Positions 23,527 to 34,851 of a DNA stretch of 64,000 bases are shown here, in pieces (the first letter of the stretch is position 1; each line of letters opens with the position of its first letter). The position numbers were made by a program, and so were the translations under genes. Source of the DNA: Marsupella aquatica. Its lineage: Eukaryota > Marchantiophyta. Under the pieces are notes generated by a model. It was not told the origin of the DNA. It worked only from the letters and a program-made list of their open reading frames with translations, and ran no database searches. Location of the stretch: contig OZ316893.1 in the NCBI GenBank assembly GCA_973895155.1, forward strand, positions 23,436,001-23,500,000. The letters run 5' to 3'.

Positions 23527-25027
23527 CGTGGAAAACATTCTTAAAAACTTTGGTTGACAGTTGAGAGCTTTTGGATACTGTCTGCTTGGCAGATTCAAAG
23601 GACCATCGTTCAGTTTCAAAGGGTTGGTATGTAATATGGTTGAAAACTCAAATTGTGTTACCCTTTTATCATACTAACGCACTTTAAATCGAGGCTGGAA
23701 CAAGAGCCTGACACACTCGATCATGTCGGTGGAATTGGTTTGTGGATTGTGGGCTATCTCCCGGTTACTACATATAAAACCCTTTGTCTGTGTTGCTGCC
23801 CATTGTAGTGACGATAAGGAGAATCGGCATCGAGGCTCCATAGAAGCAGACTAGAGGGCATGGACTTTTCATGCTGAGACAAGTTCTGGAGACTGCTGTT
23901 CATGTCTACTGCTCAAACGTTAGAGAATGTAGTCTTATGGTTTGCCACTTTGTATCTAACGTCAGGGCCCGAATCTTGAAGATCTGCGATATTTTGTTGG
24001 ATGAGGACTCCAGTCTGTCATCAAGCTGATCGAAGCGTGTCAAAATTGCTGTCAGTTAGAATTCATTGGCTGATGGTATTTGTGTCCTGCATGTGCGGTT
24101 CGGAACCCACCTGCATTGCTGGTATGTGTCACTGGCAAATGAAAGTGATTGGAAGAAAATTAACTAATTCCTATCACCTGTCGAGCTCTCTGGTGAAATG
24201 AGCAGCAGCTGATATTGCTGCGTCTGTAGTCAGTCTCACTTCCTGTCCTGCTGCATCCAACCCTATGCGGAATGCCATATTTATATAGTATCAACACCGT
24301 ATGTAAGGAGCTAGTAGCATTCTTATCTTCCTCATTATTCATTCTTCACATCCTCTTCTTTCTGTCTCGCTTTGTCCAGCAATCGCTCCGTCCACTGCAG
24401 CCCTGTTGTCGGCAGGTCTCACCAATTTGTGAGCTTGCAGCGGTTCTACCTACATCTTTGTTGGACCCTATTTCATTCTTGTATCTTTCGACGTCTCCCT
24501 ACAATTCTCTTCAAGGCAATCGATTTCTTTCAATTGAAATTTGAATCCAGCTTTGGTGCTTCACCACGTTGTAAGCTTACAATTCCATTAACTTCGGGTT
24601 TGACGCAGTATTCAATTCCATTAACTTCGGGTTTGACGCAGTATTCAATTCCATTAACTTCGGGAATACTGCGTCAAACTTCGGGTTTGACGCAGGAATT
24701 CTTTTGCGTCCCTCTTGTAGTGGAGTTGATTACGAATCAGTCGATGTCCTGTGTTATTCAGCCTGCCATTGGCCCCCAGAAACTAGGAATCTATGACGTT
24801 TGCTACACTGTAAACATACATTGGCACGGTTTTTAGTAACAAATTTAGAAGTCCGAATTTCTGAAAGTTGTTTGACTTGCACTGGAGCTAGTCTAGGGTT
24901 AGAGGAATTATTGTAATCAGGACATTTATTATTTTCACTCATGGGGAAGATCTGGAGGTATCTGACCATGATAAAAATCCGATTTTTCGATTTTATTCTT
25001 TCCACGACAATTATACGCAAGTTTACA
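23527..25027. other. Kelch B upstream region (duplicate B)
   Basis: Non-coding, collinear with the kelch A upstream region with many substitutions. Contains the 33-bp repeat at 24580-24697. Confidence 0.6.
24580..24697. repeat. 33-bp tandem repeat x3 with an inverted segment
   Basis: CAATTCCATTAACTTCGGG begins at 24580, 24613 and 24646. Between units, GTTTGACGCAGTATT recurs, and its exact reverse complement AATACTGCGTCAAAC sits at 24664-24678, followed by the forward form again. The forward and inverted arms can form a hairpin. Absent from duplicate A. Confidence 0.9.
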
Positions 25028-26122
25028 ATGGAATCTCAAAATGTTTCTTCAGTGTGGGAGAAACTTCTTCCTGGCATCCCGGATGACGTTGCTTTGGCCG
25101 AGATTGCTACAAAGATCACAGCGAAAGATGTTGGTATCTTGTCTTTAGTAAGTCCTCGATGGCGACAAGAAATTCAGCATCGAGTGGTCTACAATTCGAG
25201 ACTTCGCTGCTGTTCAACAGAGACTTATGTAGTCCTTCAAATTTGGGATCGTGGTCCCGGTGGACTCTGTCGCAGTGAACACTGTCTTTATTCCTTGAGC
25301 GACGACACTCTGCATCGACTCCCTCGAATCCCAAAGTTCCGCTTTCCCTACGGGTTCATAGCATTGGATGGTAAATTATACGTCTTGGGAGGAGGAAGCC
25401 CGTGGATTGAGAGCGATCGACAAACTGACTCCAGAAGAGTATTTGTCTTGGATTTGGCTGGACACCAGCAGTGGAAGCAATGTGCAAGTATGCTGCAACC
25501 ACGAGGAGATTTTGGATGTGGTGTCATGAATGGGAAGATTTATGTGTTCGGTGGTAGTTCTGTTGGCTACGGGGATCATCCAGAAGGTGCATCAGAGGTG
25601 TATGACCCGGAGCTGGATTCTTGGTTCCCGGTTAAGAGCATGCCACAAGGGAAAATGAGCGATATAGTTACACCTGTAGGTGCAGAGCTCTTTGTGCACG
25701 GTCGGGATGCATCTCCATTTCAAGTTTATCATGCAGGTAAGGATCAGTGGCGAGTCGTGGAGCTGAGACGCTATGCGAGACAAATATTCATTTTCCGCGG
25801 AGAATTCTATAAGTTCAGTGCATATGGCATTGACATCTACGATACTGAAAACAATATGTTTTGGACGCATTGGTGTTCAATCACATGTGATGAACTTGGA
25901 CCGGTTCACTCTGTAATGATTTTCCCCAAGTTTATTTTACCTGTGAAGAACGAGCTGTTAGTGAACGTGAGTTGGATCAAAATGGATCTTACCAGCAGGG
26001 GAGATTGTCTCCTTCTGAGTTCGGGGTTCGGGAGCAAGGACCACGAGGTAGTGTGGCGGAAAGCACCATGCGCTTTTGGATATCAAAGGCTCGAGAATTT
26101 CATGTGCCTTGTTGAGCTTTGA
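25028..26122 (+). CDS. F-box/kelch-repeat protein B, 364 aa
   Basis: Paralogue of the gene at 20842, with the same presumed role as an SCF substrate receptor. F-box-like region at residues about 10-55 (LLPGIPDDVALAEIATKI, SPRWRQEIQHRVVYN). Kelch motifs: KLYVLGGGS, KIYVFGGSSVGYGDHPEGAS, EVYDPELDSWFPVK. The frame is open upstream to 24941, but ATG 25028 matches paralogue A. Its C-terminus (VVWRKAPCAFGYQRLENF) is full length, in contrast to the shifted end of A. It also has a few extra residues in the second blade (CRSEHCLYS). Intronless and intact. It is the last host gene before the transposon nest. Confidence 0.88.
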   Translation: MESQNVSSVWEKLLPGIPDDVALAEIATKITAKDVGILSLVSPRWRQEIQHRVVYNSRLRCCSTETYVVLQIWDRGPGGLCRSEHCLYSLSDDTLHRLPRIPKFRFPYGFIALDGKLYVLGGGSPWIESDRQTDSRRVFVLDLAGHQQWKQCASMLQPRGDFGCGVMNGKIYVFGGSSVGYGDHPEGASEVYDPELDSWFPVKSMPQGKMSDIVTPVGAELFVHGRDASPFQVYHAGKDQWRVVELRRYARQIFIFRGEFYKFSAYGIDIYDTENNMFWTHWCSITCDELGPVHSVMIFPKFILPVKNELLVNVSWIKMDLTSRGDCLLLSSGFGSKDHEVVWRKAPCAFGYQRLENFMCLVEL

Positions 26123-27089
26123 ACACGTACTTGACGACAATTTGATGACCAATACTGTTTTTGGGACTGTTGTATCGCCAAAGTTCCTGATCAACTCGTG
26201 GTTTACATCTGCGTTTGGTTAGAGTGAGAAGTGACGGTCCGGAATGGAGGGAGGACATTCCAGCAAGGGGAAGTTTCAAATAAATTCTTGTATCGTTTGC
26301 TTCCATGTATATAAATAATACCTCTGGTTTGGGGCTAATTCAAGTAGTAGCAAAGAGTCATATTGAAGCTAATTTGTACGACTTTGAAGTTTATCCAACT
26401 GAGGCTCATCGGAACTCGCAGAGAACGAGCGAAATTGAAGTTTATCCTCTGAGCTATATGATTGGGCAGTTCTCGCAATTCGGTGTTGTTACAATGTCAC
26501 AGGGTCTTTTTGGTATTGACAGGTGCATTAAACAAATTGATCTTCGTACGTCCGTCCATACTCGATCCTGATGGTACCGTGCTCAAGGTCCTTGTAAAAT
26601 TCTTACCAGTCTTCTCATTGCCGCTGTATGGCTTCAGAACAAAGCTTGCCAGTTCCGTTATTTGCTAAACGGTAGCGGGGTGTCCCTTAAGGTCTATGAT
26701 GGGTTGATCGTGAGGATGTTGCCTTTGTCTATTGGTAGATGTCGTGAAGGGGGAGAAGGTAACGATTGTTTACTTAATTATGCATGTTAGGCCACATCCA
26801 AGCTCTAGAAAATCTCCAGGAGCGAAGCAAAGGATGATTGTCACTTGCCTAGGGCAGCCATGCTTTTGGAGGGTACTCTCAATGAGCAGTTGTCGAATAT
26901 AGTGAAAAGCCATTCTCGGGCTGGTGGTGTAATTGTGACACTAGTACCGCACATCAGTGCCATTAAGAGCTTATCACTCGCTACATTCTAACAAAGGAGT
27001 ACACTTTGAACACTTTCGGGATTCTGGTTGCCTCCTCCAAAGTGGGAGAAGAGCTTCAACAATTTCCCGCCAATCTGCAAGAATACCCA
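26123..27089. other. Kelch B 3' flank up to the MULE insertion
   Basis: Collinear with 21868-22790. The last ~49 bp before the insertion (27040-27089) has no counterpart in copy A. Confidence 0.6.
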
Positions 27090-27097
27090 TACGAACT

Positions 27098-27396
27098 ATT
27101 CAGCACGATTGGCAATATCGATGCACATTAATGCATCGACATTGCCCATTGACAGTCAGGCTCCGGGGGTTACACCTTATTAATCCTTATTAGTGTCTTG
27201 GGCAGTTTGGGGACGGTTCGGGCAGACTGTCCCTCCCGGACCATTGGCCCAAGCCACCTCCCCTGAAAGGCAGGACCGGGCTGTCCCTATCGCCCAGCCC
27301 CCCAAGTCTGGCCACCGGTGCCGGGCCACTTCTGCGCGACCGGCGACCATCCCTCTTCTCGGGTCGGCTCGCGCAATGCCCTGGAATGGCCATATC
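27098..27396 (+). repeat. MULE left terminal inverted repeat
   Basis: Starts ATTCAGCACGATTGGCAATA. Contains the hairpin CGATGCACATTAATGCATCG (27119-27138) and a GC-rich inner half. Compared with the right copy it has an extra ~18 bp (GGCTGTCCCTATCGCCCA) and scattered substitutions. TIRs of MULEs act as transposase binding sites and as promoters for the inward-facing genes. Confidence 0.92.
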
Positions 27397-27800
27397 GTAT
27401 TGAGCATGAGGTTACGTTTTGATTTTTTGCGTGTAGCGCAGCGCAGCCCATTGAATCCATTGGCCAAACAATTCCCTAAAATGCCATTCCCGCCTCCCGC
27501 CAGTTGCAGGTTGCTTACATACTCATCCTGTCCTTACTATTGCTTACCCTGGCAGGCGACGTTCACTCGCGAAGCGCAACGTAAGAGTGTGTATGATCTT
27601 CATTCAACGTTTTGTTAGTGAAATGTATTTCAATGTTTAGGTATTTTTTTATAAGTGGATTCTGAAATCGCTGCCTCTATATCGAGCTCATTGTGCTCTT
27701 CGCTTTTTGCAGAGAGCTTACTACTTGCTCAGTCGAATAGCGAGACCATAGCGAGAACGTACATAGCAAGAAGCACCAAAGGACGGTAAGGCAGCTCTAC

Positions 27801-28703
27801 ATGTCGACCACAACCCTTTTCGATGTTCACAGTGTTGTCATGAAAGAGGAAACAGGTTTCCTGGGACCGTGTAGTGTTGAGGTCTTAAATTTCATTGCCA
27901 GCAATCCTTTTCCAAAGAAATTTGTGTATCGGGGTTGTACAGAGGTCATTCCCCGAGGCATGTGTAAGATCTCCATCGAAGGTCCCAGAGGGAACCATTG
28001 TGAGCATGATGCCATTCAAAATGGAACCTATACTGAATTCTTCCGTTTTGAGGTATTGTTGACGGATGGTACTTTGCATTCTTCATACGGCAAGCCTGCC
28101 TTGCGAGCGGCAATTTGGGATGCTGCCAAAGACTTGGTGGGTCTCTCCGCAAGTGCATTAGCATCTATGGAGCCAGTGGATCAGTTCCAGGCCATCCATG
28201 ATTCAGTGAAGCATGCGCCACTTTGCAATGTAACGTTTCGGATCAATCATGGAATTTTGTCTGTCCACGAGTTGGCAATTGTTTCATCAAATAGCACATT
28301 GCCGCCATCCCGTTTGTGGACCCAAACGCGGACACCTGGGCGGCCTGGGCGCCAAGGATTGCGAGGACCACAGTCACCGCATCCTCCACGCGCTTGGACT
28401 CCGTCAAGGCCACATTTTAATGTGGTTACTGCCACATCTGGAAGCCAACATTCATCCCCTTCCCCAGTCATCACGCAAAAACCACTTGCAACTTCGGCGC
28501 TTGTACCGACGATGAAGACCCCGACATCCTCCTCTTACACCACAGCTACATCAAGCCAAGGAGACATGTCAGAGGTGGTACAGGATGATTGCAATGTCGA
28601 TGTCGATGACTCCAGCCAGCAGGGCACCATCTCTTCCATCATTCGACGCCTAGCAGAAGTTTTGAATACATCGTTAGATGCATACTCTGGGTGGACCCGA
28701 TAG
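27801..28703 (+). CDS. MULE accessory protein, unknown function, 300 aa
   Basis: I do not recognise the family. It is an intact frame 400 bp inside the left TIR, oriented inward, in the position of mudrB in MuDR. Residues 1-165 look folded (CSVEVLNFIASNPFPKKF, YRGCTEVIPRGMCKI, TEFFRFEVLLTDG). Residues 170-300 are Pro/Ser/Thr-rich and probably disordered. No transposase motif. It may end here or be the first exon of a longer transcript. Confidence is in the frame being real, not in a function. Confidence 0.6.
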   Translation: MSTTTLFDVHSVVMKEETGFLGPCSVEVLNFIASNPFPKKFVYRGCTEVIPRGMCKISIEGPRGNHCEHDAIQNGTYTEFFRFEVLLTDGTLHSSYGKPALRAAIWDAAKDLVGLSASALASMEPVDQFQAIHDSVKHAPLCNVTFRINHGILSVHELAIVSSNSTLPPSRLWTQTRTPGRPGRQGLRGPQSPHPPRAWTPSRPHFNVVTATSGSQHSSPSPVITQKPLATSALVPTMKTPTSSSYTTATSSQGDMSEVVQDDCNVDVDDSSQQGTISSIIRRLAEVLNTSLDAYSGWTR

Positions 28704-29350
28704 ATTGTTGCATGCAGAATAACTCTAGCGCAAATCATTGCAATGCCATGTATGCATACAGTTAGCCATTTTGCGATGAACAGCCAAAGTTGAACAATAT
28801 TGCTGGTTTTGTAAATTTGTTCCTCGGGCTGAAGATGGACCGCTAGCTTCACTATACAGTATGATGATAAACAAATTATATGTTGTTTCCCTCTTATGTG
28901 TTGCGTCAAGCATGCTCTTCAATGTTTTATTCAATCTTGGAATGTTTGTTTACTGTAGTAAAATTGTACTGTACCCGAGTGGCTTCCCCAATTGCATTTC
29001 ACTGCATGCAGTGATGCAGGCTTCGTCTGCACAACATAATCACAACAGGCCCTACGCGTTTGTATCTCATGTTCTACAATCATTGGCAGAAACGCCTAGT
29101 AAGGTACAATGTAAAAAAGATCGTACGACACTGTTATCCTTCATTCATTCACCAACACTAAGTCGTGGCATGCCGTTGCACTATTCATGTTGCAGGTGTC
29201 AGGACCCAATGCCGCGCAGAAAGACCCAAGTACTTCCTAAGTACTTACCAGTATGTGAAAACCTCATTTACAGTTTCAGTTCTTGCTTTACATGTTGAGC
29301 CTGCTTACTGCATGCGTTGCCCACTGAATCATTCCTTCTCTTATTATAGG
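28704..29350. other. MULE internal spacer or intron
   Basis: No clear coding. TATTATAG at 29343-29350 is a plausible splice acceptor for the next coding block. Confidence 0.4.
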
Positions 29351-30900
29351 GTCCTGCCAAAAGCCAAACTATCTTGGAGGCAGACAAAGAGATTATTCCT
29401 GCTATAGTTATGGTGGATTCCAGTATGGTCCCGATACTGGCACTGCCAGCACCACCTGGCACAACCCATGGTCTGGCTTTAAGGAATACTTTAGGGCCAC
29501 CTGTTGAAGCTTCCGGACCTCCTATTGTAATTCCAGTGGAAAGCCCCAAAGCCGCGTCATCTGAGCCCACAGCCCGCATGGCAAACCTAAACAGCAGTGA
29601 TGCCAATGCCTGTGACGACAATGAAACTGAGGCTGTCCGCCCACATGGAAAGAGAAGAAAGTCTAAGGAGGCTGATGTAAACCCTGTTCAAAGCAACCCG
29701 GTTTACCCCCCGACAAGCTAAGGTTGGTGTTGAATACAGGAACCAGTCCCGCTATACTCCAAGAAAACCAAAGGTTGGTCTTCAATATTTAGATAACGTG
29801 CTTGAAGAGACCGACGTGGAGGACAGGCATCCTACCCGCAACGACCAAGTTGCCAAGACACATGCACCATGTCCTCAGGGGAATTTGCAGCCAAAGCCTG
29901 CAGATTTTTGCAAATGTGCTGCATTACGTGAACCATGTGCCCACTGCAAAGCGGTAACGTGCCTATCATTCATTTTCTTGGAGTTGTTTTTGTGCATGTT
30001 GAATTACATGTTGGACTCTAAATGAGTAATACTGCATGGTTTATACTTTTGAACAGGAGTCTGCAGTGACCGGTGAAGTGACATGTGAAGCTAAGGAGGG
30101 AGTTCATTTTTCTCGACACGGCATTGGTGCTGTTTGCAAGATGCTGCCTTGCAGAAATGTTGTGTTTAAGAACCTGCACACGTATGGTTGTCATGTTTAC
30201 AAAAAGCATGGACTAATCAGTGAAGGCACCCCAAGATCATTGTATACAAAAGACCCACTTGCACAGCACCAACGCGAAATGAGGAATGCAGCTCGGCGAA
30301 AGCAACCAGGAGCACAACTGTCAGCCAATTACTACAGTGCACGGGGAACACTACGACAGAGATGGAGCATGGCAAAAAGAAGGATGAAGTGAGTACTGTT
30401 CAAGCCTTTCTTCATGATGCAAGCCTATGCTATTCAGTAGCAGTCCCGGGCCTGGCTATGATTTCTTGCTGCCACTGACAACTAATTTCCAATTCATTGG
30501 TGCAGGGCAACAACTCAAAGCAAGTGGGTCACCCAATTTGAAGAGAGCCGTCTAAATCACCCCCCACCTATAATTGCGCCTCCGAATATCTTCATCATGT
30601 TCTTTGAATTTTTCATGCCAAAACTTGGGTTCCACGCCTGGGACAGTCTAATGAACGTTCGCGACTGGGCTTGCTTGCAAGCCTTGATTTCGCAGTGCCC
30701 ACATGCGTCATATGTATGTTCATGGACCAACCAAGCTCTTGCTGACATCAAAGATAATGCATATGGCCACTTGGACGAATCTGGAGTTGGGCGATTGTCC
30801 CGCACTGCCACTGCTCTTCAGAATTTTTTCGAACCATTGGATGGCTCCTTTGGTGTAGTTGAAGTCCACGACGCCATGGCGGTGCTTTGGAACCACCTAT
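29351..30900 (+). pseudogene. MULE second accessory gene, 5' part, split by the CACTA element
   Basis: Unrecognised family. Coding blocks: 29351-29717, about 29705-29953, 30057-30389 and 30508-30900, with plausible GT-AG introns between the last three. Block 2 has a cysteine cluster (DFCKCAALREPCAHCKA). Block 3 is basic (QHQREMRNAARRKQPG). Block 4 is Trp-rich (FFMPKLGFHAWDS). Blocks 1 and 2 are in different frames around a six-C run near 29705-29710, so a one-base insertion or an unseen intron is needed. The frame is cut at codon NHL by the CACTA insertion and continues exactly in phase at 46517, reading CDDALIWM. This shows it was one gene before insertion. Confidence 0.7.
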
Positions 30901-31335
30901 CACTACAACACTACCCACACCTTTTGCGAACTTGAAAGCATCGCAAACAACAAAGGAAATCAAAAAACAAAACTCGCCTTTGCGAAGTATCGCGCATCGC
31001 AATAGAATCGCAAACTGCGAAGCCCAAAGGTTCGCATCCGGTCTTTCGCAAGACCTTCGCAACGCCTTTGCAACTTGCGACACTAATAGAATCGCAAAGG
31101 ACTCACATTTAAGCGACTCCGTGGGCGTCGCGAGAGGCTTATGATAATAATCAAGCAGTTAAATATTTGCAATCCCAGAAGTTTGGTAATCGGTTTGCGA
31201 TATTAAGTTAATGGTAGTTATGCCATGAACATGGCTTCGCATTTTTGTGAACGTATGTGGTTTGCATAATGTTTGCGATACCTTCAATATGGTAAATATG
31301 CGAATTGGGTTGTTCGCATAGGTTTCGCAAGATGT
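30901..31335 (+). repeat. CACTA left TIR and subterminal repeat cluster
   Basis: After the 10-bp TIR, the core TTGCGAA/TTCGCAA and its shorter form TCGCAA recur in both orientations at intervals of about 10-30 bp to 31335. In En/Spm such subterminal motifs are bound by TnpA. Confidence 0.9.
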
Positions 31336-31452
31336 CTTGAGGCTAGGGTTTAGATTTAGAGTTTTGAATTATGGTTGGGGTCTTGTCGTCCAACACGGAG
31401 AATGAGGTCTGAATCAAAATTGCTTTATAGAAAATTGATAGGTACACAAAAA

Positions 31453-31480
31453 TTAGGGTTTCCTAAACCCTAAACCCTAG
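31453..31480. promoter_or_regulatory. Telo-box cluster (AAACCCTA)
   Basis: TTAGGGTTTCCTAAACCCTA followed by AACCCTAG: three telomere-type units in both orientations, in the 3' flank of the tnpA-like gene. In plants, telo-boxes bind TRB proteins and can recruit PRC2; whether these do is unknown. Confidence 0.5.
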
Positions 31481-31583
31481 ATGGGTGTCATATGACAAGC
31501 TAGGTCCCTATAAGACTACCCATATCAAAACTATATACTACATTAAGTAAATGGGCATCCCATAGGCACTACACCACCAAGCT

Positions 31584-33559
31584 CTAGAATGGGGTCCTCC
31601 TACTCCTTGTCGCCGGCCTCTTCCCCTTGTCCCTCTTGCGACGATCCGGACGTGGCACAGGAGGTGGTGCTGGCTGCTCCTCCACATCTGGTTCCTCCTC
31701 GTCCTCGTCCTCATCCTCTTCCTCCCCCTCCTGCTGGGAAACTCCTCCTACTGGTCCAGATCCACTACTCCCTCCTACCTTGGGCCCCTTTGTCGTGGTC
31801 CCCTCATTGTTCTCATCGGTGCTGCTGGTATCACTGGCATCCTCATCATCCTGTTTGCACAGCACAACGCCAAATTGGTTTAGGTTTACGGAATGAAAAG
31901 ATAAGTGGATTGGGTGGGAAAAACTGAAGGGGATACATGCACTTACAGTCGCCAACTCTGCGTCAACCAAGTCAAAGAGATGTTTGGCTCCATGCGCAAC
32001 TCCTATCTCCATCTCTTTTGCTGTTATCTTCCTGCGGTACCTCTTATACTACCACAACCAAACATTCCAAAACCAAAATAGATCGAGGTTAATATGCTAT
32101 AAACCCAAGAAAAATGCATGGAGGTGCTAATAGGGTGCCCCCTAACACAAAACTGGGCTCAATAACCCTTAGCGGTTTTTTTAAAACATAATACACACTT
32201 GCGAAACTCCCCACTTCGCAAATTCAAATAAATTGGCTGTTTGCGAAGTAGTTTGCGAAGCGAGTTATTTCGCAATAGCTTCGCATTTACAACTTTAAAA
32301 AATGCCATGATAGACTTTGCGAAACATTTGCGAAGCAACCCGCATCGCAAAAGCTTCGCAAACTCTATTTTTAAAAAATTCCGAGAAATCTCTAAGGCAC
32401 GCAATGTGTCAGGGTGACCTAAAGTACAAGGCAGGCCGTAAGAAAGAAACAAGAGGTATGCAGGGGGGCATTGCAGGTTTGGATAGCAATTGAAAGCAAG
32501 GAAACAGAAGCAGGGGAGGAGAGGAGAGGGCCCACTCACAAAGTGTGCTTTGAGGCCGGGAAGTCCACCTTGGCCCATCTTGTGCGTGGTCTTGGGCCGT
32601 TTGCTGACTCGCTCAGCTGCAAGGATGAATTTTTGGGTTGGTGCACCCACTTCATCCACAATGTGCTGCATGTGAGACACTTTCTCAGCCATTGCCTTGA
32701 GCTCTCGGTCGGACTTCCCGGCCTTCTGTGCCTTGGCTTCCATCTCCTTCCAGAAGAGAAGGTTCCTGGCAGCTCTCATCTGCACCTCCACTTTGTAAAA
32801 GGCATTCCACACGTCCTCAGTGAATTGCAGTGGCCTCCTCACGTTTCTGTACTCCTCCAAGTTTGCCAGGTAGGCCCTTACCTTCTTCCTATCATGGTAC
32901 CGTGCTTGAGACATTGAATTGGAAATTCTATCTGCAAGCCACTGTTCATCAATCTCTGCTCCATTTCGAAATGAATCTTTGATTTGACTCATTACTTTCT
33001 TCTAGTCTGCCTTGCTGAGTTTCCCCCACTCAACTCCTCGTGCAAAATTGGAGCGCACCATAAGCCTGATAGTGCTCTTTGCCCCAGTGTAGGCCAGTTC
33101 AGTAGGAATGCCTTCGATCAAGGCAATCATAGGCAGCTTCTTCCTCTCTTCCTCCTTCTTTCGCTGCTCCTCCCGCTGTGCTCTTATCTCATCTCGTTCC
33201 TCTCTCCTCCTCTTCTTTTCTAGGGCAACAGGTGAGACTACTCCTGCCTTGGCCCTCTCCTCCTTCTTACGCTTCTTCTCTCTTGCCTTCTGTTGAGCTG
33301 CACTCCTTTGCTCCTCCTCCCTTGCAATGTTCCCTGCATCTACTCCCGTTTGCAAGGTTTGCCCAAGGATTGCACTCAAAGAAGCAATCCCTGCTGGTGT
33401 AGTCAAATCTAAGTGGCTCAACTGTGCTGCATTGAGGTGCTCAGCCATCAAATCGGTCCATCGATTCCTCACCTGCTCCCCATTGCCTTCATTCCCATTG
33501 TCACTCTCACTCACCCCTGCCCTATCACCTCCATTTGCTCCACTGGAATCCATAGCCAA
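31584..33559 (-). pseudogene. CACTA tnpA-like DNA-binding gene with in-frame stop
   Basis: Probable accessory protein binding the subterminal repeats, comparable to En/Spm TnpA (plant transposase Ptta/En/Spm type). Inferred exons on the minus strand: 33559-32540, 32042-31947 and 31850-31584, phase 0 at both joins, about 460 codons. The N-terminal part is acidic then strongly basic coiled coil (residues about 75-140, KKRKKEERAKAG, EKKRRREERDEIRAQREEQR). The middle part (SMSQARYHDRKKVRAYLANL, FTEDVWNAFYKVEVQMRAAR) is typical of the family. The C-terminus is Glu/Asp- and Pro-rich with a basic tail. TAG at codon 186 (33002-33004) lies in frame between SKAD and KKVMSQ. Intron 1 contains TTCGCAA motifs (32205-32360). 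Confidence 0.75.
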
Positions 33560-34851
33560 GCCACCCCCCGAGCGCGCGCGAGCTCCCTTCTCCCTCCCTA
33601 CGCTTGAAATTTGTCAAATGCCGCTGAGTACGCCGCGGCCGAGTGCAAAAGTACAAGCGGGAAAGACTTGCGAAGCAACCCGTTTCGCAAGTTGCGATTC
33701 TTCTTGTTTCGCATATAGTTTCTCAATTTTGCGAAACCATTGCGACGTGAAAGGCTTCGCAACACCTTCGCTCTCTCGCAGAAATGCTCTCGGGCTCTGT
33801 TTTTCTGAAGGTCTTGCGAAAGCAGTAGCTTCGCAAACCTCAATTCTAATTTGTGATGGTATTTGCAAAGGAAGCGGCTTCGCAAGACATTGGCAACTCG
33901 TCCTGGGGGAATGTTGGTTTCATTTGAAAGGGTTTTTTTCAAAGGTGAAGTGGACCCCTCTATGCTCATATTTGGAATGCTTTTTGGCCATGTTTTGGGT
34001 GTTAGATAATAGTTGAAGGCGGGTTTGAATGGTTAGGCAGATTTCAGGTTAATGGGTTATGTATGGTGTTGGTTTAGGCTAAGGTTTGGGTTTACATTAG
34101 TTTAGAAGAAATAATAAAGGTGTGGGATTTGGTTTACAAGAAATAAGTAAGGTTTGGGTTTAGGGTTTTAGGGTTTGGGGTTTTTAAATAGAAAGGTCTC
34201 TAGGGTTGAAGAAAGGTTTGGGTTTGTGTGTAAGTCAGATTTAGGTTTAATAGGTAGGATGCGGTTTGGGGTTGAAGGTTTGGATAAGACAAAGCAAGGT
34301 TTCATGAGATTTATATTGCAGCCTTTTGGGTTTAAGAGAGGTTCATTGGGTTTATGAATCAAAAGGGGATTGGCATGGGTTTTGCTAACAAAGGAGGGGA
34401 ATATATGATAGCTTGCAGGGTGCGGCACTTTTTGATGATTTGATACTAATGCATATGCATTGTGAGAGCCCGGGCATCTGAAAGGTAAACATTGCATGAT
34501 CGGCTAAAGTGTTCCTTTCATGTACTTAACACTTTTGGTTGCCACTATGTATAAAGGGGACATGTATATAGGGTTTTTTGTTCTTGTCTGGTCCAGATTA
34601 TTGTGCTTACATATACATGGAATGGTTGCAGCTTTTCCCTCATACTTTCAGATTGGGTTCATTAATTATCTTAGAGCCACAAGAGCTATTGGCACTGCTG
34701 AGCCCGGGTCTCATAAAGGTACCTTTTTTATTGCTATGGTCATTTTGGTTTGGGTTTCTTGTCATCATTATTTGGGAACTTTGATTTATATCATTTTGTG
34801 GTATGTTTTGGTCATAACATGCCCATTTTAATTATATCTTGTTACAGGGAT
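33560..34851. promoter_or_regulatory. Divergent promoter region between tnpA-like and SET genes
   Basis: 33656-33890 holds another cluster of TTGCGAA/TTCGCAA motifs identical to those at the element ends, next to the start of the tnpA-like gene. 34020-34380 is rich in GGGTTT, with a telo-box array at 34151-34180 (TTTAGGG repeated). This suggests regulation of both genes by the subterminal-repeat-binding protein; that is inference. Confidence 0.5.

Noticed and set aside
24580-24697. CRISPR-like array
   Set aside because: Direct 33-bp units without unique spacers in a plant nuclear region. It is a simple tandem repeat.
27193-27618. 141-codon plus-strand ORF at the MULE left end
   Set aside because: It lies mostly inside the terminal inverted repeat and its mirror appears at the right TIR, so it is GC-rich TIR sequence rather than a gene.
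33002-33004. Programmed readthrough of TAG in the tnpA-like gene
   Set aside because: Two further isolated stops in TNP2 of the same element make ordinary decay the simpler explanation.
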